64,000 nucleotides of DNA from Accumulibacter sp032229525. Lineage in GTDB: Bacteria > Pseudomonadota > Gammaproteobacteria > Burkholderiales > Rhodocyclaceae. Both the position numbers and the translations under genes were made by a program. The notes below the pieces were generated by a model. It had not been told where the DNA came from, searched no databases, and was given only the letters and a program-made list of their open reading frames with translations. The stretch is taken from the NCBI RefSeq assembly GCF_032229525.1, contig NZ_JAVTWB010000253.1:62001-126000 (forward strand). Reading direction: 5' to 3'. Each line of letters opens with the position of its first letter. The stretch's first letter is position 1. Shown piece after piece: positions 33,396 through 41,820 of this stretch.

Positions 33396-34643
33396 TCATT
33401 CCTTGACTGGGATGTCGATGGCCGCGTGTTCCGGTGCCTGCGGCGGCAGCGCTTCGCAGCTGCGAGCGTAGCGTTCGATGCCGGGCTTGGCGCTCAGACC
33501 ATGCGCGACGACGCTGAGTAACACGGTCGCCATAACCGCCAGACGGATGGTGTTTTCGCCTGGCAGATTCGGCTGTTTCTCCAGATACACCAGCCCGAGG
33601 ACAATCGACGCCAGGCCGCGCGGGCCGAACCAGCCGAGGAACAGGACGGTCGGGCGACTGAGGCCGATGCCGGCGACTGCCACCGCGACGGGCAGCATGC
33701 GAACGACGGTCAGGCTGAGAAGTGCATAGAGCATGACGACCGGCGTGAAATCGTCCGAGTTGCGCGCGATGAGTAGCCCGAACAGGAAAAAAACGAAGAA
33801 GTTGAACAGCTGTCCCCAGCCTTCGGTGAACTCGACGCTGTGCCGTCCGACCTTCGGGAAGCCGACCTGCGCGGCCAGACCGGCGACGAAGGCGGCGATG
33901 AACATGCTCGCCCCGGACTCCTCCGCGGCCAGTATGCACAGCAGCGGCATCGCTACCACGCCGAGCTGACCCAACTCGGGTGACATCCATTGCCGGCGCT
34001 GTGCAAGGCCCATCAGCAGACCGCCGCCCAGGCCGATCGCCAACCCGATCACGGTGCCGTAGCCGATCTGCTCAAGGAGAAAGCGCGCGAGCACGCCACG
34101 CGCACCCACACCTTCCTCGATTGCCGCGGCGAGCGCGATGAACAGCATCAGGAAGGGGACCGCCAGGCCGTCGTTGAGGCCGGCCTCGACGTTCAGCGCC
34201 TGCCGGATGCGTGCTGGCACCCGCGGACTGTTGACGATGACCTGCCCGAGGCCGGCGTCGGTCGGCGCGAGGATCGCGGCGAGGATGCCGGCCTCCCACC
34301 ACGACAGGCCGGCGAAGCACGCCATCGCCGCCGCCGCTCCCAGCAGGATGGTCAGCAGCATGCCAGCGCTGAGCAAGCGCACCGGCAATTTGTGGTTGTC
34401 CTGCAGCGCTCGCCGGTTGATGTGCGAAGCATCGGTGAACAAGGTCATTACCAGGCCCACCTCGGCGATCAGCAGGAGAGCCTTGCGGTCAATGGACAGT
34501 TCGCTGGCTGCTTCGGGGAAGAGCAACATCAGCGCGCCGGCCGCGGTGAACAGCATCGGTGCGCTGATCAGCGTGCTCTCCAGCCGGCGCGACACCAGGC
34601 TGTAGGCGAAGACGAGGAGGGTGAATGCTGCGGCGATCAACAT
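33396..34643 (-). CDS. cation:proton antiporter, CPA1 family
   Basis: A 415-residue inner-membrane protein with about 12 predicted helices. Family signs: APTDAGLGQVIVNSP with the conserved Asp in helix 4-5, VEAGLNDGLAVPFL with the paired acidic ND motif, and the GWFGPRGLASIVLGL segment near residue 345. It probably exchanges Na+ or K+ for H+. The C-terminal 25 residues are Pro/Ala-rich and cytoplasmic. Ion specificity cannot be read from sequence. Confidence 0.88.
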   Translation of the reverse strand: MLIAAAFTLLVFAYSLVSRRLESTLISAPMLFTAAGALMLLFPEAASELSIDRKALLLIAEVGLVMTLFTDASHINRRALQDNHKLPVRLLSAGMLLTILLGAAAAMACFAGLSWWEAGILAAILAPTDAGLGQVIVNSPRVPARIRQALNVEAGLNDGLAVPFLMLFIALAAAIEEGVGARGVLARFLLEQIGYGTVIGLAIGLGGGLLMGLAQRRQWMSPELGQLGVVAMPLLCILAAEESGASMFIAAFVAGLAAQVGFPKVGRHSVEFTEGWGQLFNFFVFFLFGLLIARNSDDFTPVVMLYALLSLTVVRMLPVAVAVAGIGLSRPTVLFLGWFGPRGLASIVLGLVYLEKQPNLPGENTIRLAVMATVLLSVVAHGLSAKPGIERYARSCEALPPQAPEHAAIDIPVKE

Positions 34644-34985
34644 GGCGGGCTGTTCCCGAGGCGAGCAGCGATTAACCGAGCGCTGAGGCCCGGGAGGTCA
34701 GTCGATGATACCGACATCAGTGCACATGGTTCAAGTCCCGTCACATGACGGTATAGAGGAGTGCGCCACAATTGCACGCTTTTCCCCGGTAGATTGGCGC
34801 AGTCGGCTTGGTCGTCCGCGCCTGGGTGCGGCCGCAGCAACGCCAGCGGCCGACGGCATGGGCCATGTTTGTGCCGATAGCATGTACAATCAGTAGTGTT
34901 TCTCGTCGCGTTGGAAAGCACAGCGCGGCGTCGTGCCGGGCGTCTAGCGGCCCGGCTTCCCTCGTCTGTGAAGGAGCACAACGCC
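34644..34985. other. 342-base divergent intergenic stretch
   Basis: Separates the antiporter from fabI. It contains a perfect palindrome at 34738-34751 and promoter-like elements, described separately, plus a TACAAT at 34885-34890. No gene was recognised; one frame running into fabI (34896 onward) is only an upstream extension of that gene. Confidence 0.4.
34730..34757 (+). promoter_or_regulatory. possible regulated promoter with palindromic operator
   Basis: TTCAAG (34730-34735), 16 bases, TATAGA (34752-34757). The spacer contains the perfect palindrome CCGTCA-CA-TGACGG (34738-34751). A palindrome between -35 and -10 is where many repressors bind. The regulator, and whether fabI is the target, are not known. 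Confidence 0.3.
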
Positions 34986-35768
34986 ATGTCCATCGAAGTC
35001 CCCCGCCCGCCACTGAAAGGCAAGAAGGCGCTGGTGGTCGGTATTGCCAACGAGCACTCCATCGCCTACGGCTGTGCCAAGGCCTTCCGCGAACTGGAAG
35101 CCGAGGTGGCGATCAGCTATCTCAACGAGAAGTCGAAACAGTACGTCGAACCACTGGCGGCGGCTCTGCAGGCGCCGATCTTCATGCCGCTGGATGTGAC
35201 CCAACCCGACCAGCTGGAGGCACTGTTCGAGGAGATCAAACAGAAGTGGGGGCGCCTCGATATCCTGGTGCACTCGATCGCCTTCGCGCCAAAGGCCGAT
35301 TTGCAGGGTGGCCTGATCGACTGTTCGGCGGCAGGTTTTGCCAAGGCGATGGACATTTCCTGCCACTCCTTCATCCGCATGGCCAGGTTGGCCGCGCCGC
35401 TGATGGACCAGGGCGGGGCGATGTTCGCCATGAGCTACCACGGCGCCAATGCGGTGGTTCCGAACTACAACGTCATGGGGCCGGTCAAGGCAGCGCTGGA
35501 ATCCTCCTGTCGCTACCTGGCCTACGAACTGGGCCAAAAGGGCATCCGGGTGCACGCTCTCTCGCCGGGGCCGCTCAAGACGCGCGCTGCTTCGGGTGTC
35601 AAGGACTTCGATCTGCTGCTCAACGACGCGGTGCAGCGCGCGCCGATTGGCGAACAGGTGGACATCATGGATGTCGGTTTCACCTGCGCCTACCTGGCTA
35701 CTCCCTACGCACGCCGCCTGACCGGCAGCACCGTATACGTGGATGGCGGCGTGAATATCATGGCGTAG
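34986..35768 (+). CDS. fabI: enoyl-ACP reductase (NADH)
   Basis: Reduces trans-2-enoyl-ACP in the last step of each fatty-acid elongation round. 260 residues with the FabI short-chain dehydrogenase form: LVVGIANEHSIAYGCAKAF cofactor loop, SIAFAPK near residue 94, and the active site with SYHGANAVVPNYNVMGPVK (Tyr-X6-Tyr-X6-Lys spacing expected of FabI). ATG at 34986 is preceded by AAGGAG; upstream in-frame starts lack one. It stands apart from the fab cluster at 55583-61726. Confidence 0.95.
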   Translation: MSIEVPRPPLKGKKALVVGIANEHSIAYGCAKAFRELEAEVAISYLNEKSKQYVEPLAAALQAPIFMPLDVTQPDQLEALFEEIKQKWGRLDILVHSIAFAPKADLQGGLIDCSAAGFAKAMDISCHSFIRMARLAAPLMDQGGAMFAMSYHGANAVVPNYNVMGPVKAALESSCRYLAYELGQKGIRVHALSPGPLKTRAASGVKDFDLLLNDAVQRAPIGEQVDIMDVGFTCAYLATPYARRLTGSTVYVDGGVNIMA

Positions 35769-35880
35769 CAAGGATGGGGGGTCGCAAGTCCAGGCTGGTG
35801 ACTGCGAGAGACACCTCGATTGGTTACGGCAAACAACAGCGTCTCTATCGAGCCAGCCATTTTCACAGGAGGACGAGGAC

Positions 35881-36909
35881 ATGGGCATTCTCGACTGGTT
35901 CAAGAACCGGCCGGCTCAATTCGACCCCGACCGGGTGTCCGGTGAGATGGTTCGTGCAGCAGTCGACAAGGCGATCACGCTGACCAACCCCCGGCTCAAG
36001 CTGCTGCCAGGCTGCCACAAGCGCCTGACGCCCGCCGTCGAGACAACGATCGAATTCCTCTGCGCGCTGGTCCAGTCACTGCCAGCGGCGCGTCCGCTTT
36101 CGCCGGCCATCTGGTCTGCCGATCCGGCCTTGCGGGCTTTTTTTGTCGCGCCGTCGGATATTCCGGCCGTGCTCGGCCGCTCGGACAATCTGCGCACGCT
36201 GTTCGACAAGTTCCCGGAACTCGACCAGGCTTGCCTGGTCCTCGGCATGGCGCTCAAAGAACAGCGGGTTTTCGGCATGGCGCTGCGCGGCGGCATGGTG
36301 CAGCGCGACGTGGCGCAGACCAGTGTCAGTTTCTCGGACCACCGAGCACCGATCTGCGGTCGGGACGAGTCCCGTCTAAGGCGCGTTGCGGGCGTCGCCG
36401 TTTTTGAATACCTGCTTGGCCAGGCCTTGGCGGAGATCGGCGAGGAGCGCGTCGAGAGGCAGGAACTGCAGGCGGCCCGGTCGCTGATCCGTGCACGTCT
36501 GCGCTTGCTTCAGCAACACGGGCCGGGTCTGGGATCGATGTTCGGCGGGGCTCCGGCTGGGCCCGGCGAGCAGGCCAGACTGCAGGCGGAGCTGCTGGAA
36601 AACGAGCGGCAACTGGAGGCGAGAGGGGGTAGTGAGTCGGCACTGGAAGCAGAACTCGAATGCCTGAAGACGGTACTCGATAATCCGCGGCGTTACCTAC
36701 GGGTCGAACCGAAGCGCTTGCGGCTCAGCACGATGAACGTGGTGCTCGATGAAGCCAGCACGGACCCCGCTGCCGACGTCGATTTTTGCTGGGCGGAACT
36801 GGGCGGTGCCCCTGCACTGCAGAGGGCCTTCGTATTGGCGCGCGTCACGCGCAGCGAACTACCGTCGCCGCAAAAGATCAACTTTGACGACATGGCCCGC
36901 TATCTCTGA
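35881..36909 (+). CDS. protein of unknown function, 342 residues
   Basis: I do not recognise this family. It is soluble, without signal peptide or membrane helix, and begins MGILDWFKNRPAQFD. Residues about 65-180 are mixed alpha/beta (PAIWSADPALRAFFVAPSDI; VLGMALKEQRVFGMAL). Residues about 180-280 are highly charged and helical with heptad-like spacing (QALAEIGEERVERQELQAARSL; ELLENERQLEARGG), likely coiled coil. The C-terminus is compact. An excellent GGAGGACGAGG precedes ATG, so it is well translated. It lies 112 bases after fabI and upstream of uspA, same strand. Confidence 0.7.
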   Translation: MGILDWFKNRPAQFDPDRVSGEMVRAAVDKAITLTNPRLKLLPGCHKRLTPAVETTIEFLCALVQSLPAARPLSPAIWSADPALRAFFVAPSDIPAVLGRSDNLRTLFDKFPELDQACLVLGMALKEQRVFGMALRGGMVQRDVAQTSVSFSDHRAPICGRDESRLRRVAGVAVFEYLLGQALAEIGEERVERQELQAARSLIRARLRLLQQHGPGLGSMFGGAPAGPGEQARLQAELLENERQLEARGGSESALEAELECLKTVLDNPRRYLRVEPKRLRLSTMNVVLDEASTDPAADVDFCWAELGGAPALQRAFVLARVTRSELPSPQKINFDDMARYL

Positions 36910-36995
36910 GTTGTCGCCGGCGGATTGCCTTCGCGAGAGCTGCTGTCGAGGCGGCGGTTTCCTTGTGTCGGGCGGAGACAAGGGGAGTGCCCCGG

Positions 36996-37050
36996 CGCCG
37001 CCTGACAACTACTGGAGAACACGATATGTTCAAGAACCTCCTTATTCCCA
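36996..37050 (+). repeat. 55-base direct repeat, left copy, next to sequence gap
   Basis: Identical over 55 bases to 37151-37205. It holds the ribosome site and first 25 coding bases of uspA (ATG at 37026), then runs into Ns. Because both copies touch the gap edges, it is most likely the same piece of genome assembled at both contig ends. Confidence 0.95.
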
Positions 37051-37150
37051 NNNNNNNNNNNNNNNNNNNNNNNNNNNNNNNNNNNNNNNNNNNNNNNNNN
37101 NNNNNNNNNNNNNNNNNNNNNNNNNNNNNNNNNNNNNNNNNNNNNNNNNN
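37051..37150. other. assembly gap of 100 N
   Basis: Exactly 100 Ns, a usual size for a gap of unknown length. Flanked by identical 55-base edges, so the real gap is probably zero or negative and the contigs should be merged. Open frames running through the Ns are artefacts. Confidence 0.97.
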
Positions 37151-37205
37151 CGCCGCCTGACAACTACTGGAGAACACGATATGTTCAAGAACCTCCTTAT
37201 TCCCA
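37151..37205 (+). repeat. 55-base direct repeat, right copy
   Basis: Second copy of 36996-37050, starting at the first base after the gap. This copy leads into the complete uspA reading frame. Confidence 0.95.
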
Positions 37206-37624
37206 CCGACGGTTCGGCCGTTTCGCGCCAGGCCATCAAGGCCGGCATCCAATTGGCGCAGGCGCTCGGAGCCAAAGTCACCGGCTACTACGGGATCGTC
37301 ATGTTGGCGCCCTCTGTTTTCGGCGATGGCGATCTCATTGAAAAAAGCTTGGTGCGCAAGCTCGACCGGTTGGCGCGGGATACGGGAGAGAAGTATCTCG
37401 ACGAGATCTCCCGGGCCGCTGCCGCCGCCGGGGTCGACTATTCAGGGGTCATCAGCAAGCCGGCATCGGCTTACGAAGGGATCATCGAGGTTACGAAGAA
37501 GAAGCGCTGCGACGCCATCTTCATCGCCTCACGGGGCCGCAGCGAGATCAAGAAGCTGCTGCTTGGCAGCGTCACGCAGAAGGTCCTGTCGCACGCGCAA
37601 GTGCCGGTGATCGTCTACCGATAA
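37181..37624 (+). CDS. uspA: universal stress protein
   Basis: 147 residues, single UspA domain. MFKNLLIPTDGSAVS at the start, and the ATP-binding type motif ASRGRSEIKKLLLGSVTQKVL (G-X2-G-X9-GS pattern) near residues 115-135, ending PVIVYR. It is thought to aid survival under stress; ATP binding is predicted by the motif. The start is repeated before the gap (37026), an assembly effect, and this copy is the intact gene. GGAG at 37169-37172 precedes ATG. Confidence 0.92.
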   Translation: MFKNLLIPTDGSAVSRQAIKAGIQLAQALGAKVTGYYGIVMLAPSVFGDGDLIEKSLVRKLDRLARDTGEKYLDEISRAAAAAGVDYSGVISKPASAYEGIIEVTKKKRCDAIFIASRGRSEIKKLLLGSVTQKVLSHAQVPVIVYR

Positions 37625-37711
37625 CAGCGACGACTCTCCGGATTAGCCGTTGCACCCCCCAATGCCGATGGCAACCTCCGTGGCCCCCGCCTGCGTCGCC
37701 GGCGGTTCTGC

Positions 37712-39127
37712 CTAGCCGGCGACCCAGAGTATCCACGGGGTGCCGATGACCAGAAACACCAGGGTGCAAAAACCCGTCGTCGCCAGTCCCAGGCGATATA
37801 GTTCCCCCTGCTTGAGATAGCCGCTGGCGACGAAGATGATGTTCTGGCTGCCACCCTGCGGTGTAATGACCGAAAAGTAGCTGCTGGCAAACAGGAGCGC
37901 ATAAGCCATCAAGGCGACGGGAACCCCGGACTTGACGCCGACATCGAGAAACACGCCGAGCAAGGCCAGCACCTGCGCGTTCTGGCTGACGAAACCAAAG
38001 TGCAGCAAGACATAGATGACCAGCAAGGCGACATAGGCGACCGGCCAGGCGAGCCCTTCGAGCCCCACCGCCAGTCGTTCCCCGACGTAGCCCATGAAGC
38101 CCATTTCGTTGAGCTGGCCACTCATGCCAAAAAGTACCGCCAGCCAGATGAACGTCACCAGCGTGCCGCCCTGCTTACTCATGTCGTCGAGTGTCAGAAC
38201 GCCGGTGACCAGCAAGGTGGCAAGGCCGGCGAGTGCGATTGACGTCAGGTTCAGCTTGTAGGGAGCGGCGAGTATCCAGCCGGTGATCATGATGGCGAAG
38301 GTCACTGCCGTAATCCACTCGTTGCGCGACATCGGCCCCATTGTTCGCAACTCTTTGCGGGCGTGCTCCGGCGCATCCGGGGTGTTGGTGATTCCGGGGG
38401 GAAAAAGACGATAGAGCAGCAATGGCAGCAGGGCGATCACCACCAGACACGGTACCGAGGAGGCGAGCAGCCACGAGCCGAAATCGACCTTCAGCCCCTG
38501 CGCGGCGGCCAGCGATGCGCCGACCGGATTGCCCGAGGTGGCAGTGAACCACAGCGCCGACGAGATGGCCAGGCTGGACATGCCGCAAAACATCAGATAA
38601 CCGCCGAGGCGCCGCTTGCTCTCGTCGTCGGGCGTCGAACCGCTGCTCTGCGCCAGTGACAGGATAATCGGGAAGAGCACGCCACCGCGCGCGGTATTGC
38701 TCGGGAAGCCAGGGGCGATCAGGGTATCGGTGATAAAGATGCTGTACGCCAGGCCGAGCGTCGATTTCCCGAATACCGAGACTACATAAAGGCTGATCCG
38801 CTTGCCTAGCCCGCTCTTGACCACCGCTTGCGAGACCAGGAAGGCGGTGACCACCAGGAGCACGATGGCATTGGCGAACGCGCCGTAGGCCTTGGCTGGG
38901 GTCAGCGTATTGGTGAGCACCACGATCGCGCAGGCGAGCAGCGCCGAAGTGAATAGCGGGAAGACATTGAGCACCACCGAGGCAATCGCTGACGCGAAGA
39001 CGGCGAAGAGGTGCCAGGCCTCGATGGTCAGCCCCGCGGGAACCGGCGCAAACCAGAGGCCGAAGAACACCAGCAGGAGGCCCACCAACTTGACGATTCT
39101 TGCCGTTCCGAAAGCGCTTGCACTCAT
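37712..39127 (-). CDS. DASS-family (SLC13-like) anion:sodium symporter
   Basis: 471 residues with about 12 membrane helices. Features of the divalent anion:Na+ symporter family: a SNTARGGVLFPII segment near residue 142 (SNT motif), a TSGNPVGASL loop near 192, and a second-half SVITPQGGSQNIIF near 413 replacing the usual second SNT. Substrates in the family are C4-dicarboxylates, citrate or sulfate; this one cannot be assigned. The ATG overlaps the stop of an upstream lipoprotein gene (ATGA), so the two products are made together. Confidence 0.87.
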   Translation of the reverse strand: MSASAFGTARIVKLVGLLLVFFGLWFAPVPAGLTIEAWHLFAVFASAIASVVLNVFPLFTSALLACAIVVLTNTLTPAKAYGAFANAIVLLVVTAFLVSQAVVKSGLGKRISLYVVSVFGKSTLGLAYSIFITDTLIAPGFPSNTARGGVLFPIILSLAQSSGSTPDDESKRRLGGYLMFCGMSSLAISSALWFTATSGNPVGASLAAAQGLKVDFGSWLLASSVPCLVVIALLPLLLYRLFPPGITNTPDAPEHARKELRTMGPMSRNEWITAVTFAIMITGWILAAPYKLNLTSIALAGLATLLVTGVLTLDDMSKQGGTLVTFIWLAVLFGMSGQLNEMGFMGYVGERLAVGLEGLAWPVAYVALLVIYVLLHFGFVSQNAQVLALLGVFLDVGVKSGVPVALMAYALLFASSYFSVITPQGGSQNIIFVASGYLKQGELYRLGLATTGFCTLVFLVIGTPWILWVAG

Positions 39128-39702
39128 TGCTGACCTCCTGAAACGCTGGGAGCAACTACATCGGGTGAGGCCAGGCGCGCCCAGCCGTTCAGGCCGACGA
39201 CTCGCCCGGTTAATTCCTCGCCGCCGAGATCACCGATGCGCTGCCATCTGAAGCTGTATTCGCCGACGATTCCGGCATAGCGACCGGTGCCGCCGGTAAA
39301 CTTGCCTTCGATCAGCTTGCCGGGGCCAACTGCCTCACCGCGCAGGATGCTGAACGCCTGGTCACCATGCTCATCGGTCCACACACTGCGCCCCAGTAGT
39401 CCGGTAGTAGGGTCGGAGAAGCCGATCACTTCCGCCCTGAAAGCCAGATCCAGTCGCTGTTTGCCGCTCAGCATCATCGATCCGCTGAGCTTGAAAATAC
39501 CTGACTGCTGTCCCGGCCCGACATCCAGGATTTGCCGGTTCCCTATGGCCGTCCAGTTGCCCGTGAACGGTCGTATCCCGTCGCTGGGCACCATCGGTGC
39601 AGGCGGCGTCTCCGGCTCGCCGCAGGCTGTCACCAACAGCACGCCGAACAGGGCGATGGCGCGCACGCAATGGCGTCTGCATGATTCGCTTGATGAACGC
39701 AT
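39124..39702 (-). CDS. predicted lipoprotein coupled to the DASS transporter
   Basis: 192 residues. A signal peptide with lipobox LVTAC places Cys at about residue 27. The mature part is beta-rich, with repeated strand pairs (GNWTAIGNRQILDVGPGQQSGI; GKQRLDLAFRAEVIGF; GTGRYAGIVGEYSFRW), which resembles allene-oxide-cyclase/lipocalin-like barrels, but the family is not certain. ATG at 39702 has GGAGG seven bases upstream, whereas ATG at 39708 is too close to it. Its stop overlaps the transporter start. Confidence 0.75.
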   Translation of the reverse strand: MRSSSESCRRHCVRAIALFGVLLVTACGEPETPPAPMVPSDGIRPFTGNWTAIGNRQILDVGPGQQSGIFKLSGSMMLSGKQRLDLAFRAEVIGFSDPTTGLLGRSVWTDEHGDQAFSILRGEAVGPGKLIEGKFTGGTGRYAGIVGEYSFRWQRIGDLGGEELTGRVVGLNGWARLASPDVVAPSVSGGQQ

Positions 39703-39980
39703 GGTCATGCCTCCAGGCAGGCAAAGAAGGGGCAAGAAGCTAGCGTCGGCCTCGCCGCTATCTCGGCAGGTGGTCGCGATGGCCCTCAAGCGGCAGACTA
39801 GCACCTTGTTTTCGGCAAGGCCAAGATTTTTGCTACGACATTGACAACTTCCCTGCCGGTTGCCAATGTCGTAGCTAGTATTGACGGATCTTCCCTCGAA
39901 ACAGGGCGTAGGTCGGTAGTCAGGACGATTCGGCATTCCACGCTTTCGTGGGCGAGTGCGTCGCAGGCACTATTTGCCGG

Positions 39981-40691
39981 TCATAGTCTTTGCGAAGTCA
40001 CTATCATCACATCGATCCCAATGCCAATGGCGAGGATGGCTGCGCCGAGCGATAGGCCCCGATGAAGCCAGTAGGTGCCTCTGCCTGCGGCCATGCTCAG
40101 CGGCCACGCTGCCAGGGCGGACAAGGCCGCCATGCCCGTGATGGAGCCGATTCCGAAGACTGCGACGTAGGCCACGGCAATCAGCGGTTCCCGCGTCGCT
40201 GCGACGGCGAGTGCCAGCAGGCCCGCGGAGCCGGCGGCACCATGGACCAGGCCGACCACCAAGGCACGCAGCGGAAACGCGTCGGGGTGGCGGTGGGCGT
40301 GTGGATCTCGGGCGTGGGGCACGGTGGCGCGCTGGTGGCCGTGCGCGTGGATGTGCGGGTGGCCAACATCGTGCGTGTGAGCATGGAAATGCACCCGCTG
40401 CGCCCGCATCCGGCGCAGCGCATCCAGACCAAGCAGAACCAGCATCACTCCGACCGCGAACTCCAGGGCCGCGGCCATGGTGTCAGTCAGCGTCAGCCCG
40501 AACAGAATCACCACTGTGCAAATTGCAAACAGCGTGCAGGCGTGGCCGATACCCCAGACTGCTCCGCGCAGTATTGCACCGCGTGCGCCAGCCTGCCGGT
40601 CGACGGCCATTGCGCCCACCGCTGCCAGGTGGTCGGCCTCCAGGGCATGGAGCACCCCGATCAGAAACCCGAGCAGTAAAAAGCTCCCCAT
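39981..40691 (-). CDS. UreH/NicO-like metal transporter with His-rich loop
   Basis: 236 residues and about six membrane helices. The first helix has LHALEADHLAAV, the His-X4-Asp-His type signature of Ni/Co transporters and UreH-like relatives. A central loop of about 35 residues (near 103-137) holds at least 12 His (HFHAHTHDVGHPHIHAHGH), likely for metal capture. The second half begins ALVVGLVHGAAGSAGLLAL. Nickel or cobalt transport is an inference; TauE/SafE-like anion export is the alternative. No urease or hydrogenase gene is adjacent. Confidence 0.78.
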   Translation of the reverse strand: MGSFLLLGFLIGVLHALEADHLAAVGAMAVDRQAGARGAILRGAVWGIGHACTLFAICTVVILFGLTLTDTMAAALEFAVGVMLVLLGLDALRRMRAQRVHFHAHTHDVGHPHIHAHGHQRATVPHARDPHAHRHPDAFPLRALVVGLVHGAAGSAGLLALAVAATREPLIAVAYVAVFGIGSITGMAALSALAAWPLSMAAGRGTYWLHRGLSLGAAILAIGIGIDVMIVTSQRL

Positions 40692-40806
40692 ACTGTTCTG
40701 TCCTCCACGGCCAACCGGGTTCTCGACGAGCCTGGCGCCGATGGAAATCCCGGCTTTGCGGAGCCAAGCCGGTTCCCCGCAAGAAAACCGGCCAGCCAGC
40801 AGTGCT

Positions 40807-41685
40807 TTAGAACACTTCCGGGACGTACTTTACGGGATGGTCACTTTCCTGGTGCTTGCCGGCGCTTTGCCGCTTGGGCAGGGTGATTTTCGGTGCCGTC
40901 GGCACTTCGTAGGGGATGCTCTTCAGGATGTGCCTGATGATGTTCAGCCGCACCCGCTTCTTGTCGTCTGATCGCGCCGCGAACCACGGCGCCCATTCGG
41001 AATCGGTGGCCTCGAACATGGCGTCGCGGGCCCGCGAGTAGTCGTACCAGCGGCTGTAGGACTTGAGGTCCATCGGTGACAGCTTCCATTGCTTGCGCGG
41101 GTCGGTGATGCGCGCCTCGAGGCGGCGTGTCTGCTCGTCCATGTCGACTTCGAGCCAGTACTTGAGCAGGATGATGTCGTTCTTGCTGACCATGAGTTTT
41201 TCGAACAGCGGCGCTCCCTTGAGGAAGTCCTGCACCTGCTCGTCGCTGGCGAAACCCATGACGCGCTCGACACCGGCGCGGTTATACCAGCTGCGGTCGA
41301 AGATCACCACTTCGCCGGCTGCCGGAAAGTGCGGCAGATAGCGTTGCAGGTACATCTGGGTCTTCTCGCGGTCAGTTGGCGCAGGCAGGGCGACGGTCCT
41401 GAAGACGCGCGGACTGACGCGGCCGGTAATCGCCTTGATGGTGCCGCCCTTGCCGGCGCCATCACGGCCTTCAAAGACGATGATTACCTTGAGGCCCTTG
41501 CTGACCACCCATCGCTGCAGGTGCACCAGCTCGGCCTCGAGTTTTTCGAGTTCCTTCAGGTAGGCCTTGTTGGACATTTTCTTCGCTGGCACCGAGGTGT
41601 CACTGACGGCTGATGGTTCCCGCGTATCGGGGCTGGAGATGTGCTCGCGCTTGGCCTTCTTACCTCGCTTGGCTTTCTTGCTCAT
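40807..41685 (-). CDS. ppk2: polyphosphate kinase 2 family protein
   Basis: 292 residues. It uses polyphosphate to phosphorylate nucleotides, or the reverse. Walker A-like FEGRDGAGKGGTIKAI is near residue 72, Walker B-like VVIFDRSWYNRAGVERV near 125, and a helical lid follows with RRLEARITDPRKQWKLSPMDL. The N-terminus is very Lys-rich (SKKAKRGKKAKRE). ATG at 41685 is preceded by AGGAGA; an upstream start at 41811 is rejected. Subclass and nucleotide choice are not clear. Polyphosphate turnover is a hallmark of the likely host group. Confidence 0.92.
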   Translation of the reverse strand: MSKKAKRGKKAKREHISSPDTREPSAVSDTSVPAKKMSNKAYLKELEKLEAELVHLQRWVVSKGLKVIIVFEGRDGAGKGGTIKAITGRVSPRVFRTVALPAPTDREKTQMYLQRYLPHFPAAGEVVIFDRSWYNRAGVERVMGFASDEQVQDFLKGAPLFEKLMVSKNDIILLKYWLEVDMDEQTRRLEARITDPRKQWKLSPMDLKSYSRWYDYSRARDAMFEATDSEWAPWFAARSDDKKRVRLNIIRHILKSIPYEVPTAPKITLPKRQSAGKHQESDHPVKYVPEVF

Positions 41686-41820
41686 CTGTTTCTCCTGGTG
41701 ATTGAAGGTGACGTGCTGTTGTGGGAGCCTGTGCGGTGAGCATCGCCGATTCTGGTTTCGCTCGCTGATCGGGAGGTTTGAGACGTCGCTGGAGCGGGGC
41801 CATGATCGCAACGGGCAGGA

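Noticed and set aside
34728..34745. T-arm-like GGTTCAAGTCCC
   Set aside because: Flanks do not pair as a T stem and no acceptor or anticodon arm is found; not a tRNA.
36749..37624. Long + strand frame running through the N gap
   Set aside because: It reads from another frame of the 342-residue gene through 100 Ns into uspA; an artefact of the gap.
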